DNA from: Janibacter sp. DB-40
GTDB taxonomy: Bacteria; Actinomycetota; Actinomycetes; Actinomycetales; Dermatophilaceae
Assembly (NCBI RefSeq): GCF_029510815.1
Contig: NZ_CP120360.1
Span: 2,852,001-2,916,000 of the forward strand
Length of the DNA stretch: 64,000 nucleotides
Reading direction: 5' to 3'
Both the position numbers and the translations under genes were made by a program. The notes below the pieces were generated by a model. That model saw only the letters and a list, made by a program, of their open reading frames with translations. It made no database searches and had not been told where the DNA came from. Within the stretch, counting starts at the first letter, position 1. The number at the start of each line of letters is the position of its first letter. Shown here in pieces: positions 58,812-64,000 of the stretch.

Positions 58812-60473
58812 CCCCTCACGCCGCCGGAGCCCGAGCAGGGCGAGGGCGACGACCGCGCCGACGAGGGAGGCGCCGGCAGCACCGAGGAAGACCGTGTGCA
58901 CCTGCAGCAGCGCCGCGTCCAGCAGCGCCTGGCCGTCGGTCTGCTGCTCGGGCGTCATCGCGGCCACGGCCTCGTAGTACCGGTGCAGCCCGACCCCGGT
59001 GAGCAGCGCGAGGCCGACCACCATCCCGACCATCCGGGCGACGACGACGAGACTGCTCGCCGTGCCGTGGGCGTCCTGCGGCGAGTCGGCGAGCGCGGCG
59101 TCGTTGACCGGGGCGAGGGCCATGCCCAGGCCGAAGCCGACGAGGGCGAGCGTGACCGTCGCCGAGACCTCCTCGAGCGAGCCGCGCTGCCAGCCGGACA
59201 TCAGGAAGAGGCCGACCGTGCCGAGGACGAGCCCGATGCCCGCGGAGAGGCCGTCGCCGATCCAGCGCAGGATCCAGCCGCCGACGAGCGCGCCGACGGG
59301 GACGGCGAGGAGGAACTTCACCAGCTCCAGGGCCGCGTCGGTCTGCGACCCGCCCGTGGTCAGCCGGGAGAAGAGCGGGACGTCGACGACCACCGCGACG
59401 AGCGCGACGCCGACGAGGAAGGATACGACCAGCGCCCACGGGGTGCGTCCGCGGACCGTGCCGCGGGGCACGAGCGGGTTCTCGGCGCGCCGGTGGCGCC
59501 AGACGTAGAGCGCGGCGCTGATGCCGGCGACCGGCAGCAGCGCGTAGCCGAGCGGGCCAACCACCTCGGTCTCCGGGTCGGCGGAGGCGAAGGTGAGGAT
59601 GATGCAGCCCAGTGCGGTGCCGAGCAGCAGCGCACCGGGCAGGTCACTCACCCGCAACGGCGGCCACCAGCGGTCCCGCGTGATGACGACGAGCACGAGC
59701 AGCAGGACCGCCGTGAGGACACCGACCGGCGTGAGCACGCGGCTGTCGCCGGTGAAGGGCACGAACGGGAGGCCCAGGACGACGTCGGTCGCCAGGGCGG
59801 CGGGGGCGGCGAGCGTGAGCCACAGCAGGCCGATGGCCACGATCCCGAGCACCGTGGGGGCGAAGGGGGGTCGTCGCCTCTCCCCCGCGACCGCCGCGAT
59901 CGCGATGAAGAGCATGACGCCGAGGACGACGTTGAGCCAGAAGATCGCCCGCCAGTCGGCGACGACGAGGACGGCGGCGCCGAGCAGGGGCCCGAGGACG
60001 GAGCCGAGCTCCTGGACCGCGCCGACGATGCCCAGCGGCATGCCGCGGCGTCCCGGTGGCCAGAGGTCGGCGACCAGCGCGAGGGTGGCCGGCACGAGCC
60101 CGCCCCCGCCGACACCCTGGACGACGCGTCCGGCGACGAGGACGTCGAGGTCGACGGCCAGGGCGGTCACGCCTGAGCCCACGACGAAGACGACGAGGCA
60201 GCCCAGCAGGATCTGCGAGCGCGGGATGAGGTCGGCGAGGCGGCCGATGAGCGGGAGGACCGCGACGTAACCCAGGAGGAAGCCGGAGATGATCGGGGCC
60301 GCGCGCTGCAGGTTGTCCAGGCCGAGGCCGACGCCGGCCATCATGTCGGTCAGCGCGAGGACGACGACGTAGGTGTCCGCCGCGGCGAGGGCGACGGCCG
60401 TCGACGCCAGGGCCAGCAGGGTGCGCGGGCGCGCGCCCAGGCGCGGGGACAGCTCTGCCACGGGGGTGCCCAT
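58773..60473 (-). CDS. MFS efflux transporter, P55-like (14-helix type)
   Basis: 566 aa with about fourteen membrane segments, as in drug:H+ antiporter 2 proteins. Motifs: GRLADLIPRSQ (loop 2-3) and GRVVQGVGGGGLVPATLALVADLWPPGRRG. Upstream and overlapping by one base (TGATG) is an LppX_LprAFG-type lipoprotein gene, the order of the mycobacterial lprG-P55 operon, in which the pair exports triacylglycerides and drugs. Functional parallel is inference; the organism need not have mycolic acids. Confidence 0.87.
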   Translation of the reverse strand: MGTPVAELSPRLGARPRTLLALASTAVALAAADTYVVVLALTDMMAGVGLGLDNLQRAAPIISGFLLGYVAVLPLIGRLADLIPRSQILLGCLVVFVVGSGVTALAVDLDVLVAGRVVQGVGGGGLVPATLALVADLWPPGRRGMPLGIVGAVQELGSVLGPLLGAAVLVVADWRAIFWLNVVLGVMLFIAIAAVAGERRRPPFAPTVLGIVAIGLLWLTLAAPAALATDVVLGLPFVPFTGDSRVLTPVGVLTAVLLLVLVVITRDRWWPPLRVSDLPGALLLGTALGCIILTFASADPETEVVGPLGYALLPVAGISAALYVWRHRRAENPLVPRGTVRGRTPWALVVSFLVGVALVAVVVDVPLFSRLTTGGSQTDAALELVKFLLAVPVGALVGGWILRWIGDGLSAGIGLVLGTVGLFLMSGWQRGSLEEVSATVTLALVGFGLGMALAPVNDAALADSPQDAHGTASSLVVVARMVGMVVGLALLTGVGLHRYYEAVAAMTPEQQTDGQALLDAALLQVHTVFLGAAGASLVGAVVALALLGLRRREGSGALARGFGVEE

Positions 60474-61168
60474 CACTCGGGCGCGGTGATCTCGACGTTC
60501 TTGCCGTAGTCCTTCAGGGCGAGGGCGAAGGTCGTCGGCTTCTCCTCGTAGAAGTCCCCCTCGATGACGACGGAGCGCAGCTCACCGCTGTCGGGCTCGA
60601 TGCCGTAGACGACGTCGAACTCGGTCGCGGACTCACCCAGGTTGAACAGTCGCTGGATGTCCTCCGCGGGGACGGTGCCGGTGTACTCCTGCAGCACGGT
60701 CTTGCCGTCGCGGACCTGCTCCCCGGCCTCGACGTCGGTGCTGGTCTCCAGGATCTGGTCGACACCGCTGCCGGCACGGAAGAACTCGGCCGGGTTGGGC
60801 GAGCCGAGGTCGGCCATGTCCACCCGGTTGAAGTCCTGGGTGAAGAAGGACATCCACGTCTCCTCGTCGACGGCGATGATCTCCACACCGGCCGAGTTGC
60901 CGTTGATGACGCCAGTGACCTGACCGCGGAACTTCGGGGTGGCCTCGTCGACGATCCCCGAGCCGGTGGCGGCGGAGACGCCGTTGCGGCCCTTGGGGAT
61001 CGCCGACTGCTTGAGGTCGAAGGAGACGGTCCCGGCATCGACGAAGGACTGCTGCGCCGTCGCGAGGGCCTCGTCGGGGGGCGTGGTCTCGTCGAAGACC
61101 GAGCACCCGCTGACGAGGGCCAGGGTGAAGGGGAGGCTAACCAGCACAGCGCGTCGTCGCATGCGCAC
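60473..61168 (-). CDS. LppX_LprAFG-family lipoprotein, LprG-like
   Basis: 231 aa. Lipobox LVSGC with lipidated C22. The fold features follow: FVDAGTVSFDLKQSAIPKG, GSGIVDEATPKFRGQVTGVINGNSAGVEIIAVDEETWM, and LGSPNPAEFFRAGSGVDQILE, typical of LprG-type lipid-binding lipoproteins with a hydrophobic cavity. It would carry lipids or lipoglycans across the envelope with the adjacent P55-like exporter. Confidence 0.88.
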   Translation of the reverse strand: MRMRRRAVLVSLPFTLALVSGCSVFDETTPPDEALATAQQSFVDAGTVSFDLKQSAIPKGRNGVSAATGSGIVDEATPKFRGQVTGVINGNSAGVEIIAVDEETWMSFFTQDFNRVDMADLGSPNPAEFFRAGSGVDQILETSTDVEAGEQVRDGKTVLQEYTGTVPAEDIQRLFNLGESATEFDVVYGIEPDSGELRSVVIEGDFYEEKPTTFALALKDYGKNVEITAPE

Positions 61169-61171
61169 ACG

Positions 61172-62227
61172 CTAGCCCGTGGGCGGGGCCTGCTGAGGCA
61201 GCGCGCGCAGCACGTGATCACGCACACGGGCCAGCCGGGTCGTCGTCGCCGTCCGCAGGGCGACCGACGATGCCGCACGCAGCACCTGGGTGGTGGCGTG
61301 CCGCCGCCTGTGGAAGGCGAGGGGTGCCCCCTTCGCCCCGTGGCGGTGGAGCATCCGCGCGAGGGTGACGGCGTCACGGACGGCCTCGTTGGCGCCGCGT
61401 CCGAGATTGGGCGCCATCGCGTGCGCGGCGTCACCGATGAGGACGAGGCCGTCGGCGGCGCTGCTCCGCAAGGGTGGTGCGAGCAGGATGCGCTGGACGT
61501 CCGCCTCGCCCCCGACCTGGGCCAGGATCCGCTGGAGAAGGGGGTCCCAGTCGCCGAATCGGCCGGTCGCCAGAGCGAGTGCCTCCTCGAGGGATGGCGC
61601 CTGGAGACCGTCGGCACGGCCCCCACGGACCGCGCAGAACCACGCGGCCCCCCGTGGGCCCGGGGTGATGCCGAAGAGCCCGCCGGGCCCCCACCACTCG
61701 GTCGGTCCCTCCGGTCGCGGCCCGGGCAGGTGGCCGCGCAGCGCGATCCAGCCGGTGGGGACGGGCGCGGTGTCGGGGAAGACGGTCTGCCGGCACACCG
61801 AGCGCACCCCGTCCGCACCGACGACCAGGTCCGCGCCGACCTCGCGCGCGAGAGCACGCGGGTCGGTGACCTCGCGGGTGAGGCGGGCGGCCCCGTCCGG
61901 CAGTGACGACTCGAGGGCGGCGACGATCTCGGGACGCGGCGCGAAGGTCAGCTCGGGCGTGCGGTGGTCGACCAGGACCTCGCCGGCCGCATCGCGAATG
62001 GTGCCGTGATCGGCCGCAACGGAGGCCGCGCGGACCCGCTCCCCCACACCGAGGCGGTCGAGGTCCGCCGTCGCGCCCCGCCACAACGCCAGGACCGTCC
62101 CTGCGCCGGCACGCTCGGGCCGCTCCTCGACGAGGGTCACCCGGAATCGGCCGGGGTCGAGCGCCGCCGCCAGGGTGAGCCCACCGATGCCGCCGCCGAC
62201 GACGAGGACGTGTTCGGGAGGGTGCAC
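61172..62227 (-). CDS. FAD-dependent monooxygenase
   Basis: 351 aa. Dinucleotide motif VLVVGGGIGGLTLAAAL at the N-terminus, DG motif VVGADGVRSVCR and GD motif GLVLIGDAAHAMAPNLGRGANEA: the PHBH-type aromatic hydroxylase group. Substrate not assignable. Start uncertain: GTG here gives MHPPEHVLVV; another GTG eight codons earlier. Three bases past its stop is the LprG-like gene (start side), so it may be unrelated in function. Confidence 0.9.
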   Translation of the reverse strand: MHPPEHVLVVGGGIGGLTLAAALDPGRFRVTLVEERPERAGAGTVLALWRGATADLDRLGVGERVRAASVAADHGTIRDAAGEVLVDHRTPELTFAPRPEIVAALESSLPDGAARLTREVTDPRALAREVGADLVVGADGVRSVCRQTVFPDTAPVPTGWIALRGHLPGPRPEGPTEWWGPGGLFGITPGPRGAAWFCAVRGGRADGLQAPSLEEALALATGRFGDWDPLLQRILAQVGGEADVQRILLAPPLRSSAADGLVLIGDAAHAMAPNLGRGANEAVRDAVTLARMLHRHGAKGAPLAFHRRRHATTQVLRAASSVALRTATTTRLARVRDHVLRALPQQAPPTG

Positions 62228-62366
62228 GACTGCGACGCTACCGAGGCACACGGCCCATCTGACCCACGGCCCCGCGCTGACCCATAGGCCGGGACATCAG
62301 CCTGCATAGGCAAACGGTCTCGCCGGGGCATGTTCACCGCTGCGACCGCTGAGTACGTTGGTCGCC

Positions 62367-63542
62367 ATGCACCGACGCCTCTCTGCGGACGACTCCGCCT
62401 TCCAGCAACGCATGCGGGACTACTTCACGACCGAGTTCCCCCAGGACCTGCGCGCCAAGGTCGCCGCAGGGGACAAGTTGTCCCCCGAGGACATCCGGCG
62501 CAGCCAGGCGACCCTCGCCGAGGCGGGGCTCGCTGTACCCGGCTGGCCGACCGAGTGGGGCGGCCAGGACTGGACCCCCCTGCAGAAACACATCTGGAAC
62601 AGCGAGCTCCAGGCGGCCGCCGTGCCCCCGCCCCTACCCTTCAACACGTCGATGGTCGGTCCGGTGATCGCCGCCTTCGGATCGGAGGATCTCAAACGAC
62701 GATTCCTCCCGAAGACGGCAACTGCCGAGATCTGGTGGTGCCAAGGATTCTCCGAGCCGGGCGCCGGCTCCGACCTCGCCTCGCTGCGGACGACCGCCGT
62801 ACGGGACGGTGACGAGTACGTCGTCACCGGGCAGAAGACCTGGACCACCCTCGGCCAGCACGCCGACTGGATGTTCGCCCTCGTGCGCACCGACCCCGAT
62901 GCGCCGAAGAAGCAGGCCGGCATCTCCTTCCTCCTCCTCGACATGCGCAGCGAGGGCGTGACGGTCAGTCCCATCCGGACCCTCGACGGGGGCGTCGAGG
63001 TCAACGACGTCTTCCTCGACGAGGTCCGCGTCCCTGCGGACCAGCTGGTGGGCGAGGAGAACCGCGGCTGGGACTACGCGAAGTTCCTCCTGGGCAACGA
63101 GCGCGTCGGCGTCGCCAACACCGGCCTGATCAAGCGCTGGCTCGTCCAGCTCAAGGAGCACGCCCAGCAGGTGCGCCTGGGCGAGGGCACCCTGCTCGAC
63201 GACCCGGCCATCGCCGCGAGATTCGCCGAGGTCGAGGCCCAGCTCATGTCGGTCGAGCTGACCGCCATCCGGGTCTCCGGAACCTCTGAGGACGGCCGTC
63301 CCGACCCGGCCTCGTCGATCCTCAAGCTGTGCGGCTCCCAGCTGCAGCAGGACGTCCTCGAGCTCGCCGTGGACATCAGCGGTCCGATGTCCTTGGCCTG
63401 GGACTCCCTCGACTCGGTACCCACCTGGGCCGCGCAGAGCGTGCCGACCTACCTCAACTACCGCAAGGCCACGATCTACGGCGGATCCAGCGAGGTCCAG
63501 CGCAGCATCGTCGCGGCCACCATCCTCGGACTGAAGGGCTGA
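62367..63542 (+). CDS. Acyl-CoA dehydrogenase, first of a pair
   Basis: 391 aa. FQQRMRDYFTTEFPQDL start; FSEPGAGSDLASLRTTAVRDGDEYVVTGQKTWTTLGQHADWMF (FAD/substrate loop) and C-terminal YGGSSEVQRSIVAATILGL. These are complete acyl-CoA dehydrogenase features, but it is paired with a second, shorter-spaced acyl-CoA dehydrogenase gene, as in two-subunit (alpha2beta2) enzymes of steroid or branched-acid breakdown. ATG used; a TTG three codons earlier exists. Confidence 0.92.
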   Translation: MHRRLSADDSAFQQRMRDYFTTEFPQDLRAKVAAGDKLSPEDIRRSQATLAEAGLAVPGWPTEWGGQDWTPLQKHIWNSELQAAAVPPPLPFNTSMVGPVIAAFGSEDLKRRFLPKTATAEIWWCQGFSEPGAGSDLASLRTTAVRDGDEYVVTGQKTWTTLGQHADWMFALVRTDPDAPKKQAGISFLLLDMRSEGVTVSPIRTLDGGVEVNDVFLDEVRVPADQLVGEENRGWDYAKFLLGNERVGVANTGLIKRWLVQLKEHAQQVRLGEGTLLDDPAIAARFAEVEAQLMSVELTAIRVSGTSEDGRPDPASSILKLCGSQLQQDVLELAVDISGPMSLAWDSLDSVPTWAAQSVPTYLNYRKATIYGGSSEVQRSIVAATILGLKG

Positions 63543-63545
63543 CCC

Positions 63546-64000
63546 ATGGACTTCTCCACCACCGACGAACAGCAGGCGCTCGCCGAGGCCGTTCGGGGCA
63601 CCCTCCGCCGCCACGCATCCCAAACCACCGGACGCGAGGAGTCCGCGGCTCCACCCGCCCACGACGAGACGTTGTGGTCAAGCCTGGTCGAGACCGGAGT
63701 CCCCGGACTCCTGTGGTCCGAGGAGGACGGCGGTCTCGGGGCCGGGATGACGGACCTCGCCGCCGCGGCGACCGCGGTCGGACGCGCCGGGGTGCAGGTA
63801 CCCCTCGCCGAGTGCGTGGTCGCCGGTGCGCTGGTCCGGGCGCTCGCTCCGGCGGACGTGCGCCGGGAGATCCTCGGCGACCTGACCGAAGGGAGTGCAC
63901 TCCCGATCCCGGCACTCGCCGAGCCGCTGCGCGCGTGGTCGCCCGTCCCGACCGACGTCACCGCCTCCGAGGGGACCGATTCGTGGACCCTCAGCGGCAC
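63546..64000 (+). CDS. Acyl-CoA dehydrogenase, second of a pair (3' end beyond window)
   Basis: About 151 codons visible. MDFSTTDEQQALAEAVRGTLRRHASQ begins the acyl-CoA dehydrogenase N-terminal domain; LWSEEDGGLGAGMTDLAAAATAVGRAG continues it. The middle and C-terminal domains, including the catalytic Glu region, lie outside the window. It starts 3 bases after the previous gene, so the two should form one operon and maybe one enzyme. Confidence 0.85.
   Translation, partial: MDFSTTDEQQALAEAVRGTLRRHASQTTGREESAAPPAHDETLWSSLVETGVPGLLWSEEDGGLGAGMTDLAAAATAVGRAGVQVPLAECVVAGALVRALAPADVRREILGDLTEGSALPIPALAEPLRAWSPVPTDVTASEGTDSWTLSG

Overview
This is a very GC-rich, densely packed stretch of an actinobacterial chromosome. 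The lineage evidence is a mycothiol-dependent maleylpyruvate isomerase-like enzyme, an LprG/P55-type lipoprotein and efflux pair, CsoR, many GTG starts and ATGA/GTGA gene overlaps. The gene content would fit Micrococcales, for example an Intrasporangiaceae-like organism, but that placement is inference and no rRNA is present. I see no tRNA or rRNA genes, insertion sequences, prophage or CRISPR array.

Layout. 1-14.4 kb: two head-to-tail Flp/Tad pilus loci, both on the minus strand. Each runs flp, tadE, tadG, cpaB/rcpC, tadZ/cpaE, cpaF/tadA. The second locus continues into a von Willebrand A (VWA)-TadB fusion and tadC; the first runs off the left edge inside cpaF. A TetR gene lies between the loci and a prepilin peptidase gene lies divergently beside flp2. 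14.4-18.7 kb: an MMPL exporter, a secreted SGNH hydrolase and a frameshifted transglutaminase-like gene. 18.7-22.2 kb: an arsenic island with divergent arsR and the run arsM-acr3-arsC-arsC. 22.2-28.9 kb: SulP transporter, MerR regulator, NhaA, YbaK-type deacylase, a stress-like protein and phosphoglucomutase. 28.9-30.0 kb: an excisionase-like protein with a PIN-domain protein, probably a toxin-antitoxin pair. 30.1-35.0 kb: ilvA, a methyltransferase, and a csoR/copA copper locus with a short coupled leader ORF. 35.0-45.9 kb: an MFS transporter, a NatAB-type ABC exporter beside a DesK/NarL-type two-component system, a VOC protein, an rRNA methyltransferase, PAP2, a mycothiol enzyme with a divergent MarR regulator, DUF1206 and a HAD phosphatase. 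46.3-51.2 kb: a siderophore-iron uptake operon with a likely iron box. 51.2-55 kb: a universal stress protein and a TctCBA tricarboxylate transporter. 55-64 kb: pyrE, SDR, dienelactone hydrolase, xthA, an alpha/beta hydrolase, the LprG/P55 operon, an FAD monooxygenase and a pair of acyl-CoA dehydrogenases cut by the right edge.

Noncoding structure is unusually rich. A 22-bp element with inverted ends (CGCA...TGCG) occurs ten times at five intergenic sites, twice as short tandem arrays. The nonamer CGAAGGGGG appears about 37 times by my hand count, in genes and in terminator hairpins, but not in the first 10 kb. The 45.9-46.3 kb gap holds two large inverted repeats around a tandem repeat. Both pilin genes are followed by strong hairpins before tadE.

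Three probable frameshifts (one in the transglutaminase gene, two in an iron-permease gene) are each a single missing base in a G/C run. They may be consensus errors rather than real mutations.
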